In this document: positions 28,798 to 37,171 of the stretch, one piece after another
Position numbering within the stretch: position 1 is the first letter of the stretch
Layout of the letters: every line of letters begins with the position of its first letter
Source: Oscillospiraceae bacterium
GTDB taxonomy: Bacteria; Bacillota; Clostridia; Oscillospirales; Ruminococcaceae
DNA length: 38,223 bases
Direction: 5' to 3'
NCBI GenBank assembly: GCA_009780025.1
Contig: WRAV01000021.1
Location: 1-38,223 of the forward strand
Made by a program: the position numbers and the translations under genes
Notes under the pieces: generated by a model
Seen by the model: only the letters and a program-made list of their open reading frames with translations
Database searches by the model: none
What the model was told of the DNA's origin: nothing

Positions 28798-28836
28798 CGC
28801 TCAACTTTATAACTATATACAAAGTTGAGCGTTTTT
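28798..28836 (+). terminator. terminator-like hairpin upstream of fhs
   Basis: CGCTCAACTTT pairs perfectly (11 bp) with AAAGTTGAGCG, followed by TTTTT (28832-28836). No plus-strand gene lies before it. TTGAG in its second arm could instead pair with CTCAA at 28845-28849. Confidence 0.6.
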
Positions 28837-28854
28837 GCAAATAACTCAAAAAAA

Positions 28855-28883
28855 TTGGTCGCATTAGTGGCAAAGTTTATGTT
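28855..28883 (+). promoter_or_regulatory. possible fhs promoter
   Basis: TTGGTC, a 17-base spacer, TATGTT. Each box matches four of six consensus bases. A TATTAT at 28886 lacks a -35. Weak evidence. Confidence 0.35.
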
Positions 28884-29062
28884 AGTATTATAGTGGGTAT
28901 AGTTGGCTTTACTCTAAGCTATCATTCTACAAAGAAAGCTTTGCATTTGCAGTTTACCATAAATGAACAAAGATTTCTATGCGAATTAGCAATTGAAGCT
29001 AAAGTCCTTTGTATATTAACTCTCAGCAAACCCAATATATTACACCGAAAGGAATGGTATAA

Positions 29063-30739
29063 ATGTCTTACAAGTCTGACATCGAAATCGCCCAGGAAAC
29101 AAAACTCCAGCATATCCGCGAGATTGCGAAAGTCGCAGGAGTGGACGAGCAATACCTTGAGCAGTACGGTAACCACAAAGCCAAGGTAGACTACAACCTG
29201 CTCGACAAAATGGCCGACAAGCCGAACGGCAAGCTTATTCTGGTAACGGCTATAAGCCCTACACCGGCGGGCGAAGGCAAAACTACCACAACTGTCGGGC
29301 TCTCAGACGGGCTGCGCAAGATTGGCAAAAACGTTGTGGTAGCCCTGCGCGAACCCTCACTTGGCCCTGTGTTTGGGGTTAAGGGCGGCGCTGCCGGCGG
29401 CGGCTATGCTCAGATCGTGCCTATGGAAGACATCAACCTGCACTTCACCGGGGACTTCCACGCAATCAGCGCTGCCAACAACCTGCTGGCCGCCATGCTG
29501 GACAACCATATCTTCCAGGGCAACGACTTGCAGATAGACACCCGCCGCATAACCTGGAAGCGCTGCGTAGACATGAATGATCGCCAGTTGCGCTTTGTTA
29601 CAGACGGGCTGGGCGGCCGTGTAAACGGTGTCCCCCGCGAAGACGGATTCGACATCACTGTGGCAAGCGAAGTCATGGCCGTGCTCTGTCTGGCCAGCGA
29701 CATCACCGACCTCAAAGCCCGCCTTGCCCGGATGATCGTCGGCTATACCCGAGATGAGCAGCCAATAACCGCCGGTATGCTTAATGCCGAGGGGGCAATG
29801 GCCGCGCTGCTAAAAGACGCGCTCAAACCTAACCTTGTCCAAACCCTCGAGGGCACACCGGCGTTCATACACGGTGGGCCGTTTGCAAACATCGCTCACG
29901 GATGCAACTCGATAATCGCAACCAAAATGGCTCTTAAGCTAGGCGATTACGTAGTAACTGAAGCCGGCTTCGGGGCCGACCTGGGCGCTGAAAAGTTCGT
30001 AGACATCAAATGCCGGATGGCCGGGCTTACACCCGCGGCCGGCGTGGTCGTTGCCACCGTGCGCGCACTCAAACACCACGGCGGCGTAGCCAAAGCCGAT
30101 CTTGGCACCGAGAACCTCGCCGCCCTCGAAAAAGGGCTGCCCAACCTGCTGCAGCACGTGGAGAACGTCTCCAATGTTTACGGCATCCCGACTGTGGTAG
30201 CTATAAACCGCTTCCCCACCGACACCGAGGCCGAGCTCAAGCTAATCGAAGAGAAGTGCAAAGCCCTTGGCGTCAACGTAGCCCTCTCCGAAGTTTGGGG
30301 CAAAGGCGGCGAAGGCGGCAAACTTCTGGCTGGGGAGGTCGTGCGCCTCTGTGAGGAGAAGGGCAAGTTCGGGTTCGTTTACCCGGATAACGCCTCTATT
30401 GAAGAAAAGCTCAACGCAATTGCCAAAAAAGTCTACCGCGCGGACGGCGTAGATCTTACCGGCCCCGCCAAAAAACAGATGGCTCAGCTCGAGTCCCTCG
30501 GCTTCGGCAACCTGCCAATCTGCATGGCAAAGACCCAGTACAGCTTCTCGGACAACGCCGCGCTGCTCTGCGCCCCCAAGGGCTTTAGGGTGACCGTCCG
30601 CGGGCTCAAAGTCTCCGCCGGCGCCGGATTTATAGTGGCCCTTACCGGAGAAATCATGACTATGCCCGGCCTACCGAAGGTGCCCTCCGCCGAGAAGATC
30701 GACGTGGATGTCACCGGCAAAATCACCGGACTGTTCTAA
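29063..30739 (+). CDS. fhs: formate-tetrahydrofolate ligase
   Basis: ATP-dependent enzyme that joins formate to tetrahydrofolate, the entry to the methyl branch of acetogenesis and a source of C1 units for purines in anaerobes. It has 558 residues, the usual length. The nucleotide loop is [10 protein letters not shown] (residues 67-76), followed by [31 protein letters not shown], and [17 protein letters not shown] 29063 follows AAAGGA. It is transcribed alone: an upstream hairpin and a downstream terminator bracket it, and no other folate gene is in the window. Confidence 0.98.
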   Translation: MSYKSDIEIAQETKLQHIREIAKVAGVDEQYLEQYGNHKAKVDYNLLDKMADKPNGKLILVTAISPTPAGEGKTTTTVGLSDGLRKIGKNVVVALREPSLGPVFGVKGGAAGGGYAQIVPMEDINLHFTGDFHAISAANNLLAAMLDNHIFQGNDLQIDTRRITWKRCVDMNDRQLRFVTDGLGGRVNGVPREDGFDITVASEVMAVLCLASDITDLKARLARMIVGYTRDEQPITAGMLNAEGAMAALLKDALKPNLVQTLEGTPAFIHGGPFANIAHGCNSIIATKMALKLGDYVVTEAGFGADLGAEKFVDIKCRMAGLTPAAGVVVATVRALKHHGGVAKADLGTENLAALEKGLPNLLQHVENVSNVYGIPTVVAINRFPTDTEAELKLIEEKCKALGVNVALSEVWGKGGEGGKLLAGEVVRLCEEKGKFGFVYPDNASIEEKLNAIAKKVYRADGVDLTGPAKKQMAQLESLGFGNLPICMAKTQYSFSDNAALLCAPKGFRVTVRGLKVSAGAGFIVALTGEIMTMPGLPKVPSAEKIDVDVTGKITGLF

Positions 30740-30754
30740 GCATACAAACACTTT

Positions 30755-30783
30755 GCCCGCCGCGAACAATCGCGGCGGGCTTT
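30755..30783 (+). terminator. intrinsic terminator between fhs and the SDR gene
   Basis: GCCCGCCGCGA/TCGCGGCGGGC is a perfect 11-bp stem with loop ACAA, followed by TTTGCATTT on the plus strand. The genes converge on it, so it may serve both. Confidence 0.85.
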
Positions 30784-30787
30784 GCAT

Positions 30788-31648
30788 TTAGTTGATGATT
30801 GTACCGCTGTTTACATGGAACATCTGCCCCGAGACATTTGATGAATCCTCGCTGCCCAAGTAAACATAGATCGGTGCCAGTTCGTAGGGCTGCGCCGCCC
30901 GTCCCATCGGGCTGGTAGAACCAAAAGTCCGCGCCTTTTCGGGCGAGAAGCTGGAGACTATAAGCGGCGTCCAGACCGGGCCGGGGGCCACAGCGTTCAC
31001 GCGTATGCCCTTATCCATCAGCGAGAGGGCCATTGAGCGAGTAAAGGCGATTATCGCGCCCTTGGTTGCCGAGTAATCGATCAGCGTGGGGTTGCCCTCA
31101 AAAGCCGTGATAGAGGCGGTGTTGATTACTGCTCCACCCATGCTAAGGTGGGGGAGCGCCGCCTTGGTCAGGTAAAAGCATGAGAAGATATTGCTCTCGA
31201 AAGTGTCGCGCAACTGGTGGTCGGTGATGTCCAGCAGGCTGTTTTGCGGGTACTGCACCGCCGCGTTGTTGATCAGTATATCCAGGCCGCCCATAGTGGA
31301 TATTGCAGTCTCTACTGCCTGGGTGGCGGTTTCTTCTACCCGCAGGTCAGCCCGAATTTTTAGGCATCGGCCACCTACTTTTTCAATCGCCTTGGCAGTA
31401 TCATCGGCGTCACCCTCTTCCCGCAAGTGGATTATGGCGACGCTGGCCCCCTCCTTGGCGTAGGCAAGGGCGACTGCGCGTCCTATCCCGCTGTCTCCCC
31501 CGCTGATAAGCGCCCTCTTACCGGTCAGCTTGCCGGCAGATTTGTAGGCCGGGTTGTCGTAAACGGGCGGCGGGCTCATCTCGGCTTCCCTGCCCGGCTG
31601 CCTGTCTTGGTGCTGGGCCGGGAATACGTCTCGTTCGGGTTTTTGCAT
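30788..31648 (-). CDS. SDR family oxidoreductase (YghA/YhdF-like)
   Basis: NAD(P)-dependent short-chain dehydrogenase, 286 residues. The long N-terminal extension with YDNPAYKSAGKLTGK is typical of the YghA/YhdF-type stress-associated subgroup. The cofactor loop is GGDSGIGR, then NNAAVQYPQ; the catalytic residues are Ser in NTASITAF and Tyr/Lys in YSATKG; PGPVWTPLI follows. The substrate is unknown. ATG 31648 follows AGAGGAGCG. It shares the strand with the small gene at 31704 but is separated from it by a fold-back repeat. Confidence 0.93.
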   Translation of the reverse strand: MQKPERDVFPAQHQDRQPGREAEMSPPPVYDNPAYKSAGKLTGKRALISGGDSGIGRAVALAYAKEGASVAIIHLREEGDADDTAKAIEKVGGRCLKIRADLRVEETATQAVETAISTMGGLDILINNAAVQYPQNSLLDITDHQLRDTFESNIFSCFYLTKAALPHLSMGGAVINTASITAFEGNPTLIDYSATKGAIIAFTRSMALSLMDKGIRVNAVAPGPVWTPLIVSSFSPEKARTFGSTSPMGRAAQPYELAPIYVYLGSEDSSNVSGQMFHVNSGTIIN

Positions 31649-31676
31649 TGCTATCGCTCCTCTGGCAATGATTCAC

Positions 31677-31700
31677 GGGACAGGCAAGCGCGTCCCCTAC
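31677..31700 (-). repeat. short GTAGG-type fold-back element
   Basis: Three bases after the stop of the small gene at 31704, the minus strand reads GTAGGGGACGCG, and GGGAC pairs with GTCCC in a small stem. It has the same end sequence and the same position relative to a stop codon as the larger elements. Confidence 0.45.
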
Positions 31701-31703
31701 AAG

Positions 31704-31940
31704 TTAAAACATGGTCTCTCCTTGCTCCAGCAGGCTGATAGCACCGGCCACTCTGGCCTTGGCCACCTCGCCGGTGGGCGCGCCCTGTATCTGCCTAATA
31801 AGCCCGCTCTTTTGTGTGTTTGTCATTTTGCCAAAGGTTGCCATAGCCTTGGGACTTTGGGCCAGCTGCATACCCAGACCCAGTGGAATATCGGGGCCGT
31901 CTGGGTTTTTGCCGGTACCAATAAATGTGGACTTTTTCAA
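31704..31940 (-). CDS. small hypothetical protein with TTG start
   Basis: A 78-residue basic, soluble protein. I place the start at TTG 31940 because GGAGG lies six bases before it; the open frame extends to 31997 but runs into a repeat element. The C-terminal half (FGKMTNTQKSGLIRQI, then TGEVAKARVAGAISLLEQG) vaguely resembles the C-terminal helical domain of YdeI-type proteins, but I would not assign it. It lies 65 bases downstream of the activase gene on the same strand and could belong to that transcript. Confidence 0.7.
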   Translation of the reverse strand: MKKSTFIGTGKNPDGPDIPLGLGMQLAQSPKAMATFGKMTNTQKSGLIRQIQGAPTGEVAKARVAGAISLLEQGETMF

Positions 31941-31962
31941 ATTGTTACCTCCATATGATTTA

Positions 31963-32009
31963 GTAGGGGCGGCCATTGGCCGTCCGCAGACACACAATGC
32001 GCCCCCTAC
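31963..32009. repeat. 47-bp fold-back element with GTAGGGGCG ends
   Basis: GTAGGGGCG at the left and CGCCCCCTAC at the right are near-perfect inverted ends. The left arm also forms a hairpin, GGGCGGCC-ATT-GGCCGTCC. The right end overlaps the TAG stop codon (32006-32008) of the activase gene. Confidence 0.65.
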
Positions 32010-32956
32010 GCCGATGCGCTACCCTTCTCACATTTTGCCCCCCACCAGTCTAGCAGGGTGCCGTCCTGGTAGAACGAGACTATCTCACAGTTGTTGGCAC
32101 AGCCGGCGCAGCTGTTAACCTTGGTGCTGCAAGGGATTTCCCCAGCCGCAAAGTCGAAGGGCTTGCCGGTGGCCGTCCCCCTCGAGAGTATGGCGGCGCC
32201 TACAGCGCCCATCAGGTGAGAGTCTGCGTCTACGTGAATTTCGCAGCCCAGCTCGACTTCAAAAGCGCGGATGACACCCTTGTTCTTGCTCACCCCGCCC
32301 TGAAAAACTATCGGTGGACGGATTCGCTTGCCCTTGCCTACATTGCTCAGGTAGTTGAGCACAACCGCACGGCAAAGCCCGGCCAGCAAGTCGTCCTTGC
32401 TGTGGCCGGCCTGGGCCTTGTGGACTAGGTCGGACTCGGCAAAAACAGTGCACCGGGCCGCGATTTTCGCAGGCGCATCCGAGCGTAGAGCAGCTTGGCC
32501 AAGCTCCTCTACGCTGAGACCCATCCGCTCGGCCTGGGAAGAAAGGAAAGCCCCAGTCCCTGCGGCACAGAGGGTATTCATGGCGTAGTCGGTCACCACT
32601 TTGCCGTCGGTCAGGATGATTTTTGAGTCCTGTCCGCCGATCTCCAAAATAGTGCGCAGCCCCGGCCTGCGGGAGAGAGCGCCCACCGCGTGGGCGGTTA
32701 TCTCGTTTTTGACTGCTCCCGCGCCCAGCATCGCACCCACTAGTCTACGAGCCGAACCGGTTGTGCCTACGCTACTCACCACAGTTCCGACCGGCAGCTG
32801 ACTGTAAAGCGAGCGCAACAGCTCTCGCGCAGCCTCAAGGGGGTCGCCTTGGGTATAAAGATATTCGTGGGCAAGCAACTTCCCGTCACTACCCAGCACC
32901 ACCCCTTTAGTGGATACCGAGCCTATATCGACCCCCAGGCTGGCTATCGTTTCCAT
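32006..32956 (-). CDS. acyl-CoA dehydratase activase (BadF/BcrA/HgdC family)
   Basis: ATP-driven iron-sulfur activase that passes high-energy electrons to a partner enzyme, 316 residues. It has the actin-like ATP loop DIGSVSTKG (residues 10-18) and a second ATP motif, EIGGQDSK. The two cysteines that would bridge a [4Fe-4S] cluster between subunits are Cys130 (MNTLCAAGTGAF) and Cys169 (AARCTVFAESDL). Beyond the classic HgdC length it has a C-terminal Cys-rich tail (CSTKVNSCAGCANNCEI, with one more Cys near the end) that could bind another cluster. I start at ATG 32956 with AAAGGG eight bases upstream. It follows the stop of the dehydratase-like gene by one base. Confidence 0.92.
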   Translation of the reverse strand: METIASLGVDIGSVSTKGVVLGSDGKLLAHEYLYTQGDPLEAARELLRSLYSQLPVGTVVSSVGTTGSARRLVGAMLGAGAVKNEITAHAVGALSRRPGLRTILEIGGQDSKIILTDGKVVTDYAMNTLCAAGTGAFLSSQAERMGLSVEELGQAALRSDAPAKIAARCTVFAESDLVHKAQAGHSKDDLLAGLCRAVVLNYLSNVGKGKRIRPPIVFQGGVSKNKGVIRAFEVELGCEIHVDADSHLMGAVGAAILSRGTATGKPFDFAAGEIPCSTKVNSCAGCANNCEIVSFYQDGTLLDWWGAKCEKGSASA

Positions 32957-32957
32957 T

Positions 32958-34022
32958 TTAAACACCCTTTCTCATTCGCAGCATGTCCACAAAAGCCTCA
33001 ATCCTGGTGCGCACCCCGAGCTCTCCGGTGTGGGTATCGAAGCTCAGCGGCAGTATAGGCATCCCCTCCCGGTGGGAGAGCCGGGTGAGCACCGGCCCCG
33101 CGTTCAGCTCTGGGATGCAGCCGAAGGACTTCAGGTGCAGCACCCCGTCGTAGCCCCGGCGGGCGTAGTCAAGGCTCTGAGAGACGCTGTCCACTCCGGT
33201 GGCTCCTACCGGGTAGCGCAGGTAGCCTTCGCTCCGGCGCAGGGATGTGGCGTTGTCGCGGCCAAACATCAAAAACCAGATGCTCATCGCCCGGGTAACC
33301 GCAACTCCTTCCGCCGCCAACTGGCGCTCAAGGTTAAAGTTGCTGGCGGGCTCCATAAGCGTGTACACCTCGCCGATAATGCCAACTCGCAGGTGGTTTT
33401 GCGGGCAGTCAAGCTTTATTTTACACAGCTGCCGTTGGCAGTCGGCGACAGCATCGCGTAGTTCGGCTTGGCTGCGTGTACGGCTGATTTTATCCAGAAA
33501 CTGCTCGTGCAGGGTGTCACAGCTGCCAGGGACGCGCTCGAAGGCAATGTTCTCGCGAATCCAGTTTTCAAGGCTGTCCACAGCGCGGATGCTGCACACC
33601 GCCATATGGAAAGCAGCCGCAACCTTATGGGCAGGCAGCGGACAACCTAGCTGCCAAAGCCGGGTCAGCAGGGGCAGAGGTCGGGCATTTTTCCGGGCAA
33701 GACAAGCAAATTCAAAGCGGTGGCCCATATCTCGCAAAATCTGCTCTTGGAGCTCGCCGTAGTAGCCGTAACGGCAGCCGGTGCCAGACTGGAAGAGCAG
33801 GTTTGCTCCGGCCTCCAGACCCTCGATATAGTTGCCCAGGTTGTACTTGAATGGCGAGCAGACGAAGTCGGGACTACACCGCCCGCCCAGCTCCACCGTT
33901 TTTTGGGTGATAGGCGGCGGAGTTAAAATTGTCGCGTGAGGGAAGAGGCGCCCGAACAACTGTTCGAGCACCGCCGAGTAACTGCCCATGTGCGGGTAGC
34001 TGATAACCGTCCTAGCCGGCAT
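32958..34022 (-). CDS. 2-hydroxyacyl-CoA dehydratase-like protein (COG3581-like)
   Basis: A 354-residue protein related to the iron-sulfur subunits of 2-hydroxyacyl-CoA dehydratases and to the activase-associated family of unknown function. Probable cluster ligands are Cys49 and Cys55 (GGRCSPDFVCSPFKYNLG) and Cys83 (GTGCRYGYYGELQEQIL). Later landmarks are RVGIIGEVYTLMEP and HLKSFGCIPELN, then MPILPLSFDTHTGE. It overlaps the upstream gene by 11 bases and is followed at once by the activase, so the three products probably form one system. The substrate is unknown; no CoA-transferase or acyl-CoA dehydrogenase is nearby. Confidence 0.85.
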   Translation of the reverse strand: MPARTVISYPHMGSYSAVLEQLFGRLFPHATILTPPPITQKTVELGGRCSPDFVCSPFKYNLGNYIEGLEAGANLLFQSGTGCRYGYYGELQEQILRDMGHRFEFACLARKNARPLPLLTRLWQLGCPLPAHKVAAAFHMAVCSIRAVDSLENWIRENIAFERVPGSCDTLHEQFLDKISRTRSQAELRDAVADCQRQLCKIKLDCPQNHLRVGIIGEVYTLMEPASNFNLERQLAAEGVAVTRAMSIWFLMFGRDNATSLRRSEGYLRYPVGATGVDSVSQSLDYARRGYDGVLHLKSFGCIPELNAGPVLTRLSHREGMPILPLSFDTHTGELGVRTRIEAFVDMLRMRKGV

Positions 34023-34926
34023 GACCGCGCCCCCTCTTCTTTAGTATATCCGCAAAACACTCGATGCGAGTCTGCAGCCCGGCCTGGCCGTGCAGCCCGT
34101 CCAGTATAATCTGGGTTATTGGCAAGCCTTTTACCCGACGCAGTATCAGCTCGTTGACCAAGCAGTCTGTCCCGCAAGGGAATGCGCTGACCAAAATCAC
34201 GCCGTCTATCTGCGGACGCAGCAGCTCGAGCGCGCCTACAATCTCTTTGTTCATTGTCCAGTAAAGGCTGTGGGTCAGCTTTTTGGCCGCCTGCCTAGCT
34301 GCCGGGCGGGGGCAAGCTTCGGCAAATATGGGCGTTAACCCCGCCTCGCGCAATAGCCTAACCAGTGGGCCACCAATGGCCGGATCGTAGGATATATATG
34401 GCTGAGCGGCCACCAAAACTTTGAGACCGGGGGCAGCGAGCAGTTTGCGCTGCTTCTCTCTGTCGCGGGCGTCTTTTTCGCGTTGCGCCCTCACTGCCAG
34501 CCAGTAGGCCCACAGGGACCGCGCCTTGCTTTTACCAAGAGCGCGGCCCAGGCCAACAAAACCCCGCAGCCCGGCGCCCGGCCTGCCGCTTTGCAGGTTA
34601 TGAGATAGGATTTTTGCCCCCGGCAGCGTCCCGCGGGCAAGGTCTGTAAGCCCCCAAAAGCGCACACAAAATTCCTCGTGTTTGCCCAGGCGCTCAAAAC
34701 GTGGAGCAAAGATGTAATCGCAGCGACCCACCAGGCTGGCAATATGCCCTGCGAAAGCCTTTACCGGCAGACAGCACTCGCTGTCCGAGAGCGCGTCCCC
34801 CGCGCTGATAACACGCTGGTCGCTCTTTTGGCTGAGCACCACCCGGCAGCCCAGCTCTTCAAAGAAAGTTTTCCAGAGCGCGCCGTAGCGGTAGTATAGA
34901 AGCGCTCTTGGTATACCAATTGTCAT
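34012..34926 (-). CDS. 2-hydroxyacyl-CoA dehydratase-like protein (COG3580/DUF2229-like)
   Basis: A 304-residue protein recognised from its start MTIGIPRALLYYRYGALWK and the SECCLPVKAFAGH motif (Cys51, Cys52), as in DUF2229-type partners of acyl-CoA dehydratase activases. The C-terminal half has LVSAFPCGTDCLVNELILRR and ends with TRIECFADILKKR, which resembles the end of the next gene product (TRIEAFVDMLRMRKG), suggesting the two proteins share ancestry. I chose ATG 34926 (GGTGA upstream); GTG 34935 is an alternative. First gene of the three-gene operon. Confidence 0.85.
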   Translation of the reverse strand: MTIGIPRALLYYRYGALWKTFFEELGCRVVLSQKSDQRVISAGDALSDSECCLPVKAFAGHIASLVGRCDYIFAPRFERLGKHEEFCVRFWGLTDLARGTLPGAKILSHNLQSGRPGAGLRGFVGLGRALGKSKARSLWAYWLAVRAQREKDARDREKQRKLLAAPGLKVLVAAQPYISYDPAIGGPLVRLLREAGLTPIFAEACPRPAARQAAKKLTHSLYWTMNKEIVGALELLRPQIDGVILVSAFPCGTDCLVNELILRRVKGLPITQIILDGLHGQAGLQTRIECFADILKKRGRGHAG

Positions 34927-34988
34927 TAAAATCACCGGGGTTAGTATTGCCGGGTGGTGGCTAGCAGATACACGACTATGCGATTTGT

Positions 34989-35017
34989 TTGCTTGGCAAG
35001 ATGGGCTGTGGTATAAT
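34989..35017 (+). promoter_or_regulatory. promoter of the GNAT gene
   Basis: TTGCTT (34989-34994), a 17-base spacer and a perfect TATAAT (35012-35017) preceded by TGG, an extended -10. Confidence 0.6.
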
Positions 35018-35066
35018 TTAGACGTTGCCAGGTGGCGCTGTTTTCATATAGGCGGTGTTAAGTAGC

Positions 35067-35528
35067 ATGATAAAAGAAGTTGCTGACAAGGATTTAACCC
35101 GAGCAATCGACCTTGTAAATGACGTGTTTGCCGAATTTATTGCCGTGGATTATTCCGAACAAGGAAAAAGCACTTTTGAATCTTATTTAAATGAGAAGCT
35201 TGACAAAGTTGCATCCTCCTTAAAATCCGAACACAAAAAAATGTGGGCGTATTATCAAGAGGATGAAATCCTTGGAGTGATCGCGACACAAGGTATATCT
35301 CATATATCGCTAATGTTTGTAGATAAGCGGCATCACGGAACTGGAATTGCAAGGCAGATGTTTAACTTTGTTCTTGAAGAGTTAGCGAAAAATAAAAACG
35401 TGACACAGATAACAGTAAATTCTTCTCCATATGCCACCAAAATCTATGAGAATTTGGGTTTTGTAAAAACAAGTGAACAGCAAGAAAAAGATGGTATTAT
35501 CTATCTCCCAATGGCGTACCCAATATAA
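35067..35528 (+). CDS. GNAT family N-acetyltransferase
   Basis: Acetyl-CoA-dependent acetyltransferase of the GCN5 superfamily, 153 residues. The acetyl-CoA loop is RHHGTGIAR in the segment SLMFVDKRHHGTGIARQMF, and the C-terminal part has the usual ATKIYENLGFVKTSEQQEKDG. The substrate is unknown. The gene is AT-richer than its neighbours, which may mean recent acquisition. I chose ATG 35067; GTG 35055 is an alternative four codons upstream, and neither has a strong ribosome binding site. Confidence 0.88.
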   Translation: MIKEVADKDLTRAIDLVNDVFAEFIAVDYSEQGKSTFESYLNEKLDKVASSLKSEHKKMWAYYQEDEILGVIATQGISHISLMFVDKRHHGTGIARQMFNFVLEELAKNKNVTQITVNSSPYATKIYENLGFVKTSEQQEKDGIIYLPMAYPI

Positions 35529-35589
35529 GCACAATCTGTACGCAAGATGAATGCAGTTCTCATCATTGCGGCCCATTGTATTAAAATAG

Positions 35590-37110
35590 GTGGTGACACA
35601 ACTGGAAAATTTCAATATCAATACCCGCTCCGCCGGAATCCTCCTCCCCGTCTTCAGTTTGCCCTCCCCCTACGGCATCGGCACATTTGGGCGGGCAGCC
35701 TACGAGTGGGTCGACTTCCTCTCCACTTCAGGCCAGCGCTACTGGCAGGTGTTACCGCTGGGCCCCACCGGCTACGGAGACAGCCCCTACCAGAGCTTTT
35801 CGGCTTTTGCAGGCAACCCGTACTTCATCGACCTCGATCTGCTCTGCGAGCAGGGTCTGCTGAAACACAGTGAGTGCGCGTCCGCTTTCTGGGGGAAAGA
35901 CGAGAGCAAGGTGGACTACCACGCGGTAGCCGCCGGGCGGGACTCACTTTTACGCCGGGCGTTCTCCCGCTTTGAGGATATAGCCGCGCTGGAAGAATTT
36001 GCGCAGACACACGCCGGGTGGGCAATAGACTACGCGTTGTTCACGGCGATAAAATCGCGGGTAAATCCGGCCTCTTGGCAAGAGTGGGAACAGGATATCC
36101 GGGTGCGCGAGCCGGCGGCAACAGCCCGTCTGGAATCCCAATTAGAGGGCGAAATCAGCTACCAGCTATTTGTGCAGTACCTGTTCTACCGGCAGTGGGC
36201 GGCACTGAAGGACTACGCAAACCAAAATGGGGTCGGCATAATCGGGGATATACCCATCTACGTGGCCATGGACAGCGCCGACACCTGGGGGGCTCGCGAG
36301 CTATTCCTGCTGGGCGAGGATGGCTGCCCTACACATATAGCCGGCACACCACCGGACGCGTTTTCGAGCACCGGGCAGCTTTGGGGCAACCCGCTCTACG
36401 ATTGGGAGGCGCTAAAGGCCACCGACTACTGTTGGTGGGTGGAGCGGATGCGCGCCAGCCTCTCGATTTACGATGTGGTGCGCATCGACCACTTCCGCGG
36501 GCTGGAGAGCTTTTACGCCATACCCGCCGGGAGCGAGACCGCCCTTTCCGGCCAGTGGCTAAAAGGACCGGGCATGGAACTGATTGCGCGTTTGAACTCC
36601 GAATTCTCGCCCGGCAGAATTATCGCCGAGGACTTGGGGCTGCTAACTGGCGAAGTGCGTGATCTCCTCAAAGACAGCGGCTATCCCGGTATGAGCGTGT
36701 TGCAGTTTGCCTTTTCCCCGGACGAAGAGAGCAGCTACCTGCCGCACAACCACCGCAGGCACAGCGTCTGCTACACCGGCACCCACGACAATGACACCAC
36801 CCGTGGCTGGTTCTCCCGGCAGAACCCTGCGGATGTAAAGAAGGCTATCGAGTACCTTGGTGCCGAGGGCAGTTACGCCGGGCGGCTGGCGTTCATTCGC
36901 GCGGCGCTCTCAAGCGTTGCAAATTTGGCCATCGTACCGATTGCCGACTATCTGAGTCTTGGTGAACAGGCACGGATAAATACGCCCGCTACCCTGGGCG
37001 AACACAACTGGAGCTGGCGAATGCAGGGCAGCGCGGCTACGGGGAAGCTGGCTGGGGAGATTGCACGGTTAACGGCTTTGTATGGTCGAGAGAAAAATAG
37101 GAACACTTAG
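35590..37110 (+). CDS. malQ: 4-alpha-glucanotransferase
   Basis: GH77 amylomaltase that transfers glucan segments between maltodextrins, 506 residues. Landmarks are the N-terminal RSAGILLPVFSLPSPYGIG, DIPIYVAMDSADTWG, the nucleophile Asp in VVRIDHFRGLESF, the acid/base Glu in IIAEDLGLLT and the third acid in GTHDNDTTRGW. The start is uncertain: GTG 35590 (or the next GTG) lies within the AGGTGGTGA sequence that looks like the ribosome binding site, so a CTG at 35602 is conceivable. No glycogen phosphorylase or maltose transporter is in the window. Confidence 0.95.
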   Translation: MVTQLENFNINTRSAGILLPVFSLPSPYGIGTFGRAAYEWVDFLSTSGQRYWQVLPLGPTGYGDSPYQSFSAFAGNPYFIDLDLLCEQGLLKHSECASAFWGKDESKVDYHAVAAGRDSLLRRAFSRFEDIAALEEFAQTHAGWAIDYALFTAIKSRVNPASWQEWEQDIRVREPAATARLESQLEGEISYQLFVQYLFYRQWAALKDYANQNGVGIIGDIPIYVAMDSADTWGARELFLLGEDGCPTHIAGTPPDAFSSTGQLWGNPLYDWEALKATDYCWWVERMRASLSIYDVVRIDHFRGLESFYAIPAGSETALSGQWLKGPGMELIARLNSEFSPGRIIAEDLGLLTGEVRDLLKDSGYPGMSVLQFAFSPDEESSYLPHNHRRHSVCYTGTHDNDTTRGWFSRQNPADVKKAIEYLGAEGSYAGRLAFIRAALSSVANLAIVPIADYLSLGEQARINTPATLGEHNWSWRMQGSAATGKLAGEIARLTALYGREKNRNT

Positions 37111-37171
37111 CAATACAGGTCGAGAGCCCAGCTATCATTTACCTTATAATCTTAGCTGGAAGGTGGTAACG

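Larger units (their letters stand above)
28737..29062. other. 326-base divergent spacer before fhs
   Basis: It contains the lipoprotein leader, a terminator-like hairpin facing fhs, a modest promoter for fhs and then a leader of about 170 bases with no visible gene. The last part is AT-rich and holds AAAGGA as the ribosome binding site. Confidence 0.5.
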
